Below are positions 1 through 8,341 of a stretch of DNA of 64,000 nucleotides, piece by piece. Each line of letters begins with the position of its first letter. Within the stretch, counting starts at the first letter, position 1. The notes under the pieces are model-generated. The model was not told the DNA's origin, ran no database searches, and worked only from the letters and a program-made list of their open reading frames with translations. The stretch is from Sphingobacterium spiritivorum (lineage in GTDB: Bacteria; Bacteroidota; Bacteroidia; Sphingobacteriales; Sphingobacteriaceae), in assembly GCF_016725325.1 (NCBI RefSeq), contig NZ_CP068083.1:4526001-4590000 (forward strand), written 5' to 3'. Made by a program: the position numbers and the translations under genes.

Positions 1-987
1 TTGCAAAACTGTAAGTTGCTCCCAGAGTGCAGCCTCAGCTTTCGATGTAGTAATACCTTCACTGGGTTTGCCCTCAATAACAAATAGATTGTCGTCGATG
101 CTTCCGGTGACATAGGCATTGATTTCACTGAATATCTTTTTCTCTTTAACCAGCTTACGAAACAGTCTTGAGGAAGATCCTCTGGATAATATATCTGATA
201 TCAGATCCATAGCCTGGTATTCAGGAGATAATCTGCTGGGACCATGAAAAACCATATGTATAGCATCAACAGGAACATCGGCATCTACTTCCAGTCTGCG
301 GGCTTCAGTCTGTACAGGTTCAGATGGCAGATTTCGGGTATACTTTACTCCGGAAGGAATATCCCCAAACCATTTATCCGTCAGCTGCTTTACCTGCTCT
401 AAGGTTACATCTCCCGATACCACCATAATAGCATTTTGCGGATTATAGTGTTTTGCAAAAAATGCCTTCACATCTTCCATTCGAGCTTCTTCAATATGCG
501 AAATCTCTTTCCCTATAGTTGCCCATTTATAAGGATGTACCTGATAAGCAAGCGGTCTCAGTTTTAGCCAGGCATCACCGTAAGGTTGATTAAGGTAACG
601 CTGTTTAAACTCCTCAACAACAACCTGTTTCTGAACGTCAAGACTTTGTTCTGAAAAGGCAAGACTAAGCATCCGGTCAGATTCCAGCCAAAATGCTGTC
701 TCTATATTTGCTGCAGGCAGAGTAATATAATAATTTGTAATATCATTGGAGGTAAAGGCATTATTTTCACCCCCTACTCTTTGCAAAGGCATATCGTAAT
801 TTGGAATATTCACCGACCCGCCAAACATCAGATGTTCAAAGAGATGGGCAAATCCTGTCTGATCCGGAGATTCGTCACGTGCCCCGACATCGTATAAAAT
901 ATTGACACAGGCCATTGCTGTGGTATGGTCTTCGTGTACTAATACACGAAGTCCGTTATCAAGTACAAATTTTTGAAATTTGATCAT
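1..987 (-). CDS. M16-family zinc metallopeptidase (partial, C-terminus outside window)
   Basis: About 329 N-terminal residues are visible; the gene runs off the left edge. The inverted zinc motif HLFEH lies at residues 48-52 (His48 and His52 ligands, Glu51 base). A downstream VVVEEF segment near residues 122-127 supplies the third ligand, as in pitrilysin and processing-peptidase relatives. The context DVGARDESPDQTGFAHL is typical of the active M16B half. No signal peptide is visible, so a cytoplasmic peptidase is likely. It starts 19 bases after hemF and probably forms an operon gpsA-hemF-M16. The substrate cannot be told from sequence. Confidence 0.9.
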   Translation of the reverse strand, partial: MIKFQKFVLDNGLRVLVHEDHTTAMACVNILYDVGARDESPDQTGFAHLFEHLMFGGSVNIPNYDMPLQRVGGENNAFTSNDITNYYITLPAANIETAFWLESDRMLSLAFSEQSLDVQKQVVVEEFKQRYLNQPYGDAWLKLRPLAYQVHPYKWATIGKEISHIEEARMEDVKAFFAKHYNPQNAIMVVSGDVTLEQVKQLTDKWFGDIPSGVKYTRNLPSEPVQTEARRLEVDADVPVDAIHMVFHGPSRLSPEYQAMDLISDILSRGSSSRLFRKLVKEKKIFSEINAYVTGSIDDNLFVIEGKPSEGITTSKAEAALWEQLTVLQ

Positions 988-1006
988 AAGTTTTTAATAA
1001 TGAATA

Positions 1007-1903
1007 TTAAACCCAGTCAATACCTTTTTTAAGTAAAGAAAGTGTTTCCTCTTCTTTTGATCCGGGCTGTGCTTTAAAATCATAAGCCCAGTTAGCCTGT
1101 GCAGGAAGACTCATCAGAATAGATTCGATACGACCGTTAGTTTCTAACCCGAATTTCGTACCGGCGTCATACACCAGATTGAATTCAACATACCGGCCTC
1201 TCCTGAGCATCTGCCAGTTTTTTTGTTCTTCTGAATAGCTTTGATGACGATGTCTGTTTGCTAATTCAGCATACACACCTGCAAAAGTACGTCCCAGATC
1301 ACAGGAGAAATCAAAGATCTGTCCGTATGACATATTTGTTTTTTCAGGAGTAAGGCGGTCATAGAATACACCACCAATTCCCCTGGTTTCTTCCCGGTGG
1401 CGAATAAAGAAATAATTATCAGCCCATGTTTTAAATTCAGAATAAAAATCAGGATTGTGCTTATCACATACAGTTTTCAATGTCTGATGAAAATGTTGCG
1501 CATCTTCCTTATATACATAGTGAGGCGTCAGGTCTATACCTCCGCCAAACCATCTGGTTTGCTCATTCAGCTCGAAATACCTGATATTCATATGAATAAT
1601 AGGCACTAACGGATGATTAGGATGAAGTACAATGGATACTCCTGTTGCAAAAAACTGATCATCCTCAACTCCAAAAGCCTTTTTTATAGGTTCCGGGAGT
1701 GTCCCGTGAACTGCAGAAAAGTTAACACCACCTTTTTCTATCAAATTGCCGCCTTGTATAATACGGGTGCGGCCCCCGCCTCCGCCATCACGTTCCCACA
1801 GTTCTTCCTGAAATTTAGCACTACCATCCAATACTTCTAAAGCATCGGTAATTTCCTGCTGAATAGACTTATATGTTTCGGCTATCTGTTCTTTCGTTAT
1901 CAT
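1007..1903 (-). CDS. hemF: oxygen-dependent coproporphyrinogen III oxidase
   Basis: HemF decarboxylates coproporphyrinogen III to protoporphyrinogen IX with O2, a late step of heme synthesis in the cytoplasm. The 298-residue length is normal for the family. Recognisable family blocks are FGGGIDLTPHYVYKED near the middle, RGIGGVFYDRL, and GRYVEFNLVYDAGTKFGL near the C-terminus. It lies 8 bases after gpsA and 19 bases before the M16 peptidase, all on the same strand, so the three are probably cotranscribed. Heme made here complements the heme-uptake island at 46-61 kb. Confidence 0.97.
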   Translation of the reverse strand: MITKEQIAETYKSIQQEITDALEVLDGSAKFQEELWERDGGGGGRTRIIQGGNLIEKGGVNFSAVHGTLPEPIKKAFGVEDDQFFATGVSIVLHPNHPLVPIIHMNIRYFELNEQTRWFGGGIDLTPHYVYKEDAQHFHQTLKTVCDKHNPDFYSEFKTWADNYFFIRHREETRGIGGVFYDRLTPEKTNMSYGQIFDFSCDLGRTFAGVYAELANRHRHQSYSEEQKNWQMLRRGRYVEFNLVYDAGTKFGLETNGRIESILMSLPAQANWAYDFKAQPGSKEEETLSLLKKGIDWV

Positions 1904-1911
1904 GTAAAAAA

Positions 1912-2913
1912 TTAGGTTAGAGAATCTGCAAGGGTTTTGATTGTTGGTAATGCCGGACTTTGCTGATACAGGATTTTGTATACAGCATCACATATAGGCA
2001 TTTTAAGGTCAAATTTTTGAATAATACGTTGTATACAGGCCGAGGCATAATAACCTTCCGCTACCATATTCATCTCTAATTGAGCAGATTGAACGCTGTA
2101 ACCTTTACCTATCATATTGCCGAACGTACGGTTGCGGCTGAATTGGGAATAGGCAGTTACCAAAAGGTCACCTAAATAAGCTGAATGATTTATATCTCGA
2201 GGTTGAGGGTCAATGACATCCACACAGGTTTCCATTTCACGTATTGCATTAGAGACAAGAACAGCCTGAAAATTGTCTCCAAATCCCAGCCCATGACATA
2301 TACCGCCTGCCAAAGCATATATATTCTTCAATACAGCCCCATATTCCACACCAAAAATATCAGCTGAGATAATGGTCTTTATATATCTGTTTCTTAGAAA
2401 TTTAGCCATTTCTTCCGCATGGTCCAAATTTTTAGAGGCCAGCGTAAGGTAAGACAGTTTTTCCAGTGATACCTCTTCTGCATGGCAAGGACCTCCTACA
2501 ACCACTATATTTTCTAACGGAACATTATAATATTCCATCAGGTATTCACCTACCACCAGGTTTTCATCCGGAACAATCCCCTTAATCGCAGAGACTACAA
2601 TTTTATTTTTAAAATCCTCAGGTTTTACATCTTTCAATGCCGTCTTAAGATAAGCAGCCGGAGTATTTAAAATCACAATATCTGAACGGCGGATAAGCTC
2701 GGCAGCATCAGTTGAAATTTGTTCCTCTGACAATTTAACTTCAACAGCACTCAGATAAGTGGGGTTATGCTTATATTCCAATATATATTGCAAATCTTCC
2801 GGTTTACGAACCCACCATAACACAGTTTTATCCAACAGATTATCTGTCAGCATTTTAATCATAGCTGTAGCCCAACTCCCACTGCCAATTACACCGATTT
2901 GTTTGTTTTGCAT
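1912..2913 (-). CDS. gpsA: NAD(P)-dependent glycerol-3-phosphate dehydrogenase
   Basis: It reduces dihydroxyacetone phosphate to sn-glycerol-3-phosphate for phospholipid synthesis. The N-terminal Rossmann motif GVIGSGSWATA spans residues 7-17, and the GGPCHAEEV block is in the middle. The catalytic-lysine region GAVLKNIYALAGGICHGLG is intact. At 333 residues the length is standard. The ATG is preceded by a -7-like box TATATTTG (minus strand, 2948-2955), giving a leader of roughly 25-30 bases. It is the first gene of the presumed gpsA-hemF-M16 operon. Confidence 0.96.
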   Translation of the reverse strand: MQNKQIGVIGSGSWATAMIKMLTDNLLDKTVLWWVRKPEDLQYILEYKHNPTYLSAVEVKLSEEQISTDAAELIRRSDIVILNTPAAYLKTALKDVKPEDFKNKIVVSAIKGIVPDENLVVGEYLMEYYNVPLENIVVVGGPCHAEEVSLEKLSYLTLASKNLDHAEEMAKFLRNRYIKTIISADIFGVEYGAVLKNIYALAGGICHGLGFGDNFQAVLVSNAIREMETCVDVIDPQPRDINHSAYLGDLLVTAYSQFSRNRTFGNMIGKGYSVQSAQLEMNMVAEGYYASACIQRIIQKFDLKMPICDAVYKILYQQSPALPTIKTLADSLT

Positions 2914-2947
2914 ACGATTTCGTTAATTTCTTTCAAATTTAACGTTA

Positions 2948-2955
2948 CAAATATA
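2948..2955 (-). promoter_or_regulatory. -7 promoter box of gpsA
   Basis: Read on the minus strand the site is TATATTTG, a perfect match to the Bacteroidota TAnnTTTG box, about 35 bases before the gpsA ATG. No convincing TTG element is seen about 19 bases upstream, so the -33 half is weak or absent. Confidence 0.5.
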
Positions 2956-3183
2956 CTCAATTAAAAACGGAAACAGTCTATTTGATGCTTTGCAGCATGA
3001 GGTCTGAAGGTGTGCAGACAAAACTTTATTGTACAGAAATATCCAAATGTTTCATATTCAACAGATAAGAGTTAAAGAAGCATAAAAGATTTCCCGGCAT
3101 ACCTGATGCTGTATTAAATACCTGATAAAGAAATTAAGATATGGAATGGTAATTTATAAAATTACCATTCCTAAAAAATACGG

Positions 3184-3206
3184 CAACTGTCTCTAAAATA
3201 CAGTTG
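3184..3206 (-). terminator. hairpin terminator after the SRPBCC gene
   Basis: Arms CAACTGT (3184-3190) and ACAGTTG (3200-3206) form a hairpin just downstream of the SRPBCC stop codon. On the minus strand it is followed by a T-rich run. A second perfect hairpin with 13-base arms (3143-3155 and 3159-3171) lies just beyond. The rest of 2956-3142 shows nothing further. Confidence 0.6.
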
Positions 3207-3213
3207 GCCAATA

Positions 3214-3753
3214 TTATTTTTCCAACTGTCCTTTTAATCTTTGCAAACCTGTTTCGAGATCTCCGCCTAACATTTTGTCAAAATCCATACACAACAATGT
3301 CAGATTCATAGGATAATCCATGTGTCCGTCAAATCCCCAAATAACCTTTGTAGATGTAGGTGAAGTACTTTCTGTGATCATATAAGCCTTATCTTTAGAT
3401 TCAAATGGCTCTATAAAACGAATCTCCATATCGATACGTTCTCCTTCGGTGATCTTCTTAATTTCCTGTTCGCCCTTACCAACATCCTTTTGCTCACTAT
3501 CCCAGGCGGAAATAAATCCAGGCGTTCCGTCAGTTCCGGTATATGTTTTTTTCATATTGGGATCCATAGTTGCCCATTTACTGTAATAATTCTGATTTTT
3601 GATGTATTTGATATATTCAAACACAACTTCACGAGGTTTGTTAATAACAATTTCACGTTTTACAGCATAATCTTTCTTTAAAAACAAAGCTGCGATCAAT
3701 AAGATGACAACTAAAGCCAGAATAGCTAACAGGATTTTCTTTAAAATTTTCAT
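3214..3753 (-). CDS. membrane-anchored SRPBCC (START-like) family protein
   Basis: A single N-terminal transmembrane helix (about residues 5-27) is followed by a roughly 145-residue SRPBCC/polyketide-cyclase-like domain. The domain opens with the typical block VKREIVINKPREVVFEYI and ends with GGDLETGLQRLKGQLEK. The fold binds hydrophobic ligands in a deep cavity, but no ligand can be named. The helix probably tethers the domain to the inner membrane. It is monocistronic: the Rieske gene upstream is about 110 bases away and a hairpin terminator follows. Confidence 0.8.
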   Translation of the reverse strand: MKILKKILLAILALVVILLIAALFLKKDYAVKREIVINKPREVVFEYIKYIKNQNYYSKWATMDPNMKKTYTGTDGTPGFISAWDSEQKDVGKGEQEIKKITEGERIDMEIRFIEPFESKDKAYMITESTSPTSTKVIWGFDGHMDYPMNLTLLCMDFDKMLGGDLETGLQRLKGQLEK

Positions 3754-3862
3754 ACCGTTTATAATTTGGGGTTAGTGAGTTAAATATAAGACAAAATTTA
3801 TAATGTATCAACGGTGCAAAATAAATACACAAAAATCTCAATATCAAACAAATAGCATGTGG

Positions 3863-4192
3863 CTAAAATAACTTTTGCCACCATTTTTTCTCCAGGCCCA
3901 CAAACCACTTATCCTGCTCCTTTTTCAAAGGATATAAATTTACAAAATTACCCTGTCCGGGATCTCCTCTTCCGGTTTTAAGAGAAAAAGCATGTCTGTG
4001 ATACGGACAGATTACACGCCCCTCTTCGCACCATCCGGTAGATAAAGGAGCTCCCGCATGCGGGCACTTCTCCGAAAAAGCGACCCATTCACCGCCCTGC
4101 TGTGTAAGACAAAAATTCAATCCCGGAACTTTCACTAAACGTATTTCTTCCGGATTATTGAGGTATTGTGAAGGAATCTCTATCCATTGCAT
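3863..4192 (-). CDS. Rieske-type [2Fe-2S] ferredoxin-like protein
   Basis: This 109-residue single-domain Rieske protein has the cluster ligands in CPHAG (Cys43, His45) and CPYHRH (Cys62, His65), about 17 residues apart. That is the nitrite-reductase small-subunit/biphenyl-ferredoxin arrangement, without the disulfide cysteines of bc1 Rieske proteins. No signal peptide or membrane segment is present, so it should be a soluble cytoplasmic electron carrier. It is divergent from ychF and its redox partner is not evident nearby. Confidence 0.9.
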   Translation of the reverse strand: MQWIEIPSQYLNNPEEIRLVKVPGLNFCLTQQGGEWVAFSEKCPHAGAPLSTGWCEEGRVICPYHRHAFSLKTGRGDPGQGNFVNLYPLKKEQDKWFVGLEKKWWQKLF

Positions 4193-4225
4193 ACTTAAAT
4201 ATACGATTAGTTGATTTGATTTTTC

Positions 4226-4233
4226 TATCTTTG
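4226..4233 (+). promoter_or_regulatory. -7 promoter box of ychF
   Basis: TATCTTTG matches TAnnTTTG perfectly and lies 26 bases before the ychF ATG. This gives a short leader that starts near 4240. Confidence 0.55.
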
Positions 4234-4259
4234 TACAATTTTAAAAAACAGCACAATTC

Positions 4260-5360
4260 ATGGCTTTACAATGCGGTATAGTTGGCCTACCTAACGTGGG
4301 CAAATCAACGTTATTTAATTGCTTGTCTAATGCGAAGGCACAGGCAGCAAATTTTCCATTTTGTACAATAGAACCGAATGTCGGAGTAATTACTGTTCCG
4401 GACGAACGTTTAAATAAACTTGCTGATCTTGTCAAACCTCAGCGTCTGGTTCCTAATACCATTGAGATCGTAGATATTGCAGGTCTGGTAAAAGGCGCAT
4501 CCAAAGGCGAAGGTCTTGGAAATCAATTCCTGGGCAATATCCGTACAACAAATGCAATTATTCACGTATTGCGTTGTTTTGATGATGGTAATGTGATCCA
4601 TGTGGACGGATCTGTAGATCCTATCCGTGACAAAGAAATCATCGATACAGAATTGCAGTTAAAAGATCTGGATACTGTTGTTAAACGTATTCAGAAGGTA
4701 GAAAAAATGGCTAAAACAGGTGGAGATAAAGATGCGAAGCGTACATTTGATATCCTTTCTGTTGTAAAAGAGCATTTGGAATCCGGTAAATCAGCTCGTA
4801 CATCACCGATAGAGAAAGAAGACTTTGAGTTTATTCAGGATCTGGCTTTGTTAACTGCAAAACCGGTATTATATGTATGTAATGTAGACGAAGCTTCTGT
4901 AAATACAGGAAATGCTTATGTTGAAAAAGTAAAAGAAGCTGTAAAGGACGAAAATGCAGAAGTACTGATTATCTCTGCACAAATCGAGTCTGAAATTGCA
5001 CAATTAGAAAGTTTTGAAGAGCGCCAGATGTTTCTGGATGATCTTGGATTAACAGAATCTGGCGTTCACAAATTAATCCGTGCCGCATATTCTCTGCTTG
5101 ATCTGGCTACATATTTTACTGCTGGTGTACAGGAAGTCCGTGCATGGACGATTGAAAAAGGTTATACTGCACCTCAGGCAGCAGGTGTCATTCACACTGA
5201 TTTTGAAAAAGGTTTTATCCGTGCAGAAGTGATTAAATATGCAGACTTTATTCAATATGGCTCAGAAGCAGCGGTTAAGGAAGCAGGTAAGCTTAGCGTG
5301 GAAGGTAAAACGTATATCGTGGAAGACGGAGACATTATGCACTTCAGATTTAACGTATAA
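4260..5360 (+). CDS. ychF: YchF/Obg-family ATPase
   Basis: YchF is a universal, ribosome-associated P-loop protein that prefers ATP to GTP and is linked to stress responses. The Walker A motif GLPNVGKST is at residues 8-16. The switch II region is DIAGLVKGASKGEGLGNQFL. The nucleotide-specificity motif reads NVDE instead of the GTPase NKxD, which is the hallmark of YchF. A C-terminal TGS domain ends with VEDGDIMHFRFNV. At 366 residues it is full length. It ends against a bidirectional terminator shared with the convergent PNGase gene. Confidence 0.97.
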   Translation: MALQCGIVGLPNVGKSTLFNCLSNAKAQAANFPFCTIEPNVGVITVPDERLNKLADLVKPQRLVPNTIEIVDIAGLVKGASKGEGLGNQFLGNIRTTNAIIHVLRCFDDGNVIHVDGSVDPIRDKEIIDTELQLKDLDTVVKRIQKVEKMAKTGGDKDAKRTFDILSVVKEHLESGKSARTSPIEKEDFEFIQDLALLTAKPVLYVCNVDEASVNTGNAYVEKVKEAVKDENAEVLIISAQIESEIAQLESFEERQMFLDDLGLTESGVHKLIRAAYSLLDLATYFTAGVQEVRAWTIEKGYTAPQAAGVIHTDFEKGFIRAEVIKYADFIQYGSEAAVKEAGKLSVEGKTYIVEDGDIMHFRFNV

Positions 5361-5379
5361 ACATATATTATAATCGAGC

Positions 5380-5414
5380 AAAAAAGCCTTCCCGTTATAC
5401 AGGAAGGCTTTTTT
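5380..5414. terminator. bidirectional terminator between ychF and PNGase gene
   Basis: Arms AAAAAAGCCTTCC (5380-5392) and GGAAGGCTTTTTT (5402-5414) form a perfect 13-base stem with A and T tracts on both sides. It serves both convergent genes. Confidence 0.9.
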
Positions 5415-5419
5415 GTTGC

Positions 5420-7084
5420 TTAATAATAGAGTAAAGCTCCGGAAACATTCCAATAGGATAAACTTGTTCCTTCAGGTTCGCCTTGAGGAATATGAACACG
5501 TATAGTATGCTCTCCGGCTTTAAGATCGCCGAGATCAATGTATATTGGATTTGTAACAGTCCCCGGACACCAGTTAGAGCGGCTTAAATCTGAAGATGAC
5601 AATCCGTTTTCAAAATTTCCGGATGCAGGATTAGATAATCTGTAAGAACCACATTCTGTTCTCCAGGGTGTAAATTTGAAAGCTTGCTGACCATCTAAAA
5701 ATATGGTATTTGCTTTAGGAACAAATTCATCACCTTCCCCCCAGCCACCATGACCTGTAGTAATATATCGTAACTGTGCATTTTTAACATCCTGATCTAA
5801 CGTAAATTTGACCTCCACTCCTTTCTCCTGATTAAACATTGTCGGATATTCCTGTCCACCCATTTCCATTACATTTGTAGTATTGAAAAGGGAAAGTACT
5901 TTTGCTCCTTCCGAAAACTGTGGTTTTCCAGGATGTATAGTCAGACGAACAGTGACTTCATGTCCTTCTTTATCATAGTTACCGATATACGTACCGATAT
6001 ATACCTCTTTACCTGCAAATCTTGGAAGAAGTTCAGAGATTTCCTGACGATAGCTCACACTGTCCTGCCATGTTTTACCTTTTATTTTGATATAATTAAA
6101 CTGACTGACACCAAAGGGTGTAAAAAATCGCATCAGTTCCAGTACCGGTTCAAAATTAGCGGTTTGGGTCATTCCCTGATATTTCTTCCCATTACCATTC
6201 TCATATGCGGGCAAGGTATTCATTCCGTTTTTCATTCCGTCAAGAAAACTGATATCGCGATCCGCAGGAATCAGAAATACTGAACCAGTACGATCATATG
6301 CATCTCCCTTAGCTTGCTGAATAACTTCTACAAAAGCCTGTCCTTCATTTTTTTTAAGTTCCGGTATTTTTACTTTTTTGACAATGACTGTTCCGTTTGC
6401 AAACCTCAGGATACTATCCGAACGGGTTGCATCATTAAAACGGATACGTTGTTTATAGAAGACAGGAATATCTACAAATCTGCTTTTCCATAACAAATCC
6501 CGGTACGTAAGTTCATCCACATATGAACCAGATTCCTGTAATCTGATAGATGCAGGAATACTTTTTATTTTCTCCATCTTCGTTGCTGTTATTGCGGAAT
6601 TGCCATTTCGAACCATTTCCAGTACCAACCCCAGGTTTTGTCCTAATTCAACAGGTGACCCCTTGATTCCAGGCTCTTCCGTAAACCATAAATCGATAGT
6701 ATTAGAATTAACAGAAGTAGTAGCTTTCTTAACCGTATAACCTAATATTTTTTTCGTTTCTCCTGTGATCACCAGTTTTTGCTTATCCAGCAAAGCTGAG
6801 TCTACAGTCGCGATTTCACGTCCTCCCTCAAAAGTTGAAATTTTATAATAAGCTCCGTTTTTACGATTCACAAAATAGCGCTCATAGGGAAAGCGGGCCT
6901 TACCGTCAAGAATCTGTTGACTGGTCACAGCAGTCTGATCTTTATTTGCGTAAACCAGGATCGGGCTTTGCTTCTCATGGATTTTACCATTACTGCTCCT
7001 CAGGTAAGAAATCTGATATCCTGACTCTTGCGCAAGTAAGGTTGTTGAAATAAGGAAAAGAAATAAAAAGGAATAAAGTTTCAT
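5420..7084 (-). CDS. exported PNGase F-type peptide-N-glycosidase with GLPGLI-like N-terminal domain
   Basis: The 554-residue protein has a signal peptide (about residues 1-19). Residues 20-170 resemble the GLPGLI family (TGETKKILGYTVKKA, then a WFTEEPGIKGSPVELG block). The C-terminal 300 residues match the two-domain PNGase F fold. AYDRTGSVFLI corresponds to the catalytic-aspartate segment of PNGase F, TTGHGGWGEGDEFV to the second-domain segment with the catalytic glutamate, and SNWCPGTV to its GWCPGM block. It should remove N-linked glycans from glycoproteins in the periplasm or outside the cell. It stands alone as a single gene. The family call is firm; activity and the N-terminal domain are less certain. 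Confidence 0.8.
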   Translation of the reverse strand: MKLYSFLFLFLISTTLLAQESGYQISYLRSSNGKIHEKQSPILVYANKDQTAVTSQQILDGKARFPYERYFVNRKNGAYYKISTFEGGREIATVDSALLDKQKLVITGETKKILGYTVKKATTSVNSNTIDLWFTEEPGIKGSPVELGQNLGLVLEMVRNGNSAITATKMEKIKSIPASIRLQESGSYVDELTYRDLLWKSRFVDIPVFYKQRIRFNDATRSDSILRFANGTVIVKKVKIPELKKNEGQAFVEVIQQAKGDAYDRTGSVFLIPADRDISFLDGMKNGMNTLPAYENGNGKKYQGMTQTANFEPVLELMRFFTPFGVSQFNYIKIKGKTWQDSVSYRQEISELLPRFAGKEVYIGTYIGNYDKEGHEVTVRLTIHPGKPQFSEGAKVLSLFNTTNVMEMGGQEYPTMFNQEKGVEVKFTLDQDVKNAQLRYITTGHGGWGEGDEFVPKANTIFLDGQQAFKFTPWRTECGSYRLSNPASGNFENGLSSSDLSRSNWCPGTVTNPIYIDLGDLKAGEHTIRVHIPQGEPEGTSLSYWNVSGALLYY

Positions 7085-7188
7085 ATGTAAATAATTTGAT
7101 TTTCAATGGTCATATGGAATATCCAAACTATATTCATTCGTATTTGTGCAGTCTCTACTACATGGATATTTCATATGTAAATAATTTG
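7079..7188. repeat. 20-base direct repeat spanning the PNGase start
   Basis: The 20-base block TTTCATATGTAAATAATTTG occurs at 7079-7098, where it covers the PNGase start codon and leader. It occurs again, unchanged, at 7169-7188. A looser third version follows near 7288-7312, also after ATGGATATT. This looks like a duplicated leader; function unknown. Confidence 0.6.
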
Positions 7189-7372
7189 CTTTTTAAAAGG
7201 TTATCCATTTGTCTTTGATCCAAACCCAGTATAACGAATACATAAAATGATTAGATGTATTGACGCCTCTTGAGCATTTGCTAAATGGATATTGCATGGT
7301 GATATGGTTTGAATTTCAAAAATAGGATTTTATGTAAGCGAATCAAATCTTAAGATACAATAAAATACAAAA

Positions 7373-7473
7373 AGAAAAAGCCTGGAAGAATCGGGCGATT
7401 TTCCAGGCTCTAAAATACCTCTTAACGAGGCAATCAACCTAAACCTAAGACGAAGTTAGAGGTAATATAATTA
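7373..7473 (-). ncRNA. candidate small RNA or orphan terminator with long hairpin
   Basis: On the minus strand a -7-like box TAAATTTG (7479-7486) is followed by about 100 bases with no usable ORF. A pairable TACCTCT...AGAGGTA element comes next, then a strong hairpin: arms 7379-7387 and 7401-7409, extended inside by AATCG/CGATT, with T-rich sequence after. The layout resembles the two small-RNA units to its right, but the sequence differs and no -33 element is visible. A small RNA is the best reading; a degraded leader is possible. Confidence 0.4.
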
Positions 7474-7564
7474 ACTTGCAAATTTATTTTATCTTTTTGG
7501 GAAATTATCTGATGATTGTTGCTCTACAACCGGTTGTTTTATCGAATAACAATAAAATTTTTAA

Positions 7565-7631
7565 AAAAATAAAGGTTTTCAAACGGGGAGAATGAAAACC
7601 TTTAATAACCAATTATAAACCTAAATTATGA
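7565..7631 (-). ncRNA. small RNA, copy A of a duplicated family
   Basis: On the minus strand a perfect Bacteroidota promoter (TTTG, 19 bases, TATCTTTG) drives about 67 bases. They end in a Rho-independent terminator: a 10-base stem (7571-7580 with 7594-7603), a loop containing CTCCCCGTTT, then a T run. There is no ORF. Copy B at 8271-8338 keeps the leader and loop nearly unchanged, while one stem pair changes from T-A to C-G on both arms. This supports selection on RNA structure. The C-rich loop could pair with purine-rich ribosome-binding sites; the targets are unknown. Confidence 0.65.
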
Positions 7632-7636
7632 TAGCA

Positions 7637-7667
7637 CAAAGATAGTGTACATATTACACTATTCAAA
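7637..7667 (-). promoter_or_regulatory. promoter of small RNA copy A with palindromic operator
   Basis: On the minus strand the -33 element is TTTG (7664-7667), followed by a 19-base spacer and the -7 box TATCTTTG (7637-7644). The spacer holds a palindrome with 8-base arms ATAGTGTA (7642-7649) and TACACTAT (7655-7662) that reaches into the -7 box. This is the position expected of a repressor site. Confidence 0.65.
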
Positions 7668-7703
7668 ATATTTTTTATTTTTTTTGAATTAGAAGTATAT
7701 AAA

Positions 7704-8190
7704 GCATTTCCGATTCTTCTGCTGCAGGTGGGGACACCTTCAGACGCTTTGTGCGATATCATCTTGCAAATATATTAAGCTAAAACTCACACCGCGTCGG
7801 CTGGCGTTCACGCCAACTTTTTTATTTATACAATATCTCAAAGTGCTTCCGGTTCTATTTCTCAGGTGGGGATACCTGTAGACGCCTTTTCATTTTTACA
7901 CTGCAGGCAGTAACACTTTACAGACACCATGTGAGATGACATTTACTAAAGCACTAAGTCAAAACTCATACCGCGTCAGTTGGCGTTCCCGCCAACTGCT
8001 ATATCTATACAATATCAAAGTGCTTCCGGTTTTATTTCTCAGGTGGGGACACTTGCAGACGCCTTTTCATTTCTACACTGCAGACACAAACACTTAAAGA
8101 CGACATGTGAGATGATATTTACCAACGCGCTAAGCCAAAGCGCATGTCGTGTTGGTTGGCGTCCCCGACAACTGTTTTATTTTCTGAACA
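7704..8190. repeat. about three tandem copies of a hairpin-rich repeat
   Basis: Three diverged copies start near 7704, 7846 and 8023. The last two are about 177 bases apart; the first is shorter. Each carries AGGTG-GGGA-CACCT or a variant near one end and a second hairpin such as AGTTGGCG-TTCC-CGCCAACT near the other. The two loops (GGGGA against TTCCC or TCCCC) are largely complementary. There is no ORF worth keeping. It resembles dispersed intergenic repeat elements of this phylum rather than an insertion sequence; no transposase or target duplication is seen. Confidence 0.7.
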
Positions 8191-8270
8191 CAAAGCTTAT
8201 TAATTTTTTATATGAATTGCTAAATAAGATTAAGGTCTGTACTCCCTTTAAGAATCTAAAAACCGGATAA

Positions 8271-8338
8271 AAAAGAAAAGGTTTCCAAACGGGGAGAGTG
8301 GAAACCTTTATAACCAATTATAAACCTAAATTATGATG
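8271..8338 (-). ncRNA. small RNA, copy B of a duplicated family
   Basis: This is a second copy of the unit at 7565-7631 on the same strand. It has the same leader (TCATAATTTAGG, then TTATAATTGGTTAT), the same loop core CTCCCCGTTT, a terminator stem with arms 8277-8286 and 8300-8309, and a T-rich tail. The stem reads GGTTTCC/GGAAACC where copy A has GGTTTTC/GAAAACC, a compensatory change. No protein can be read from it. Confidence 0.65.
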
Positions 8339-8341
8339 ACA

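Noticed and set aside
7704..8190. CRISPR array or insertion sequence
   Set aside because: The units are long, diverged and without unique spacers; there is no transposase or cas gene.
7980..8270. ORF of 96 codons on the plus strand
   Set aside because: It reads straight through the tandem hairpin repeat and the end of small RNA copy B. Composition is unlike neighbouring proteins and it has no domain.
7571..8309. Retron or reverse-transcriptase-linked RNA
   Set aside because: No reverse transcriptase gene is in the window and the RNAs are short promoter-terminator units.
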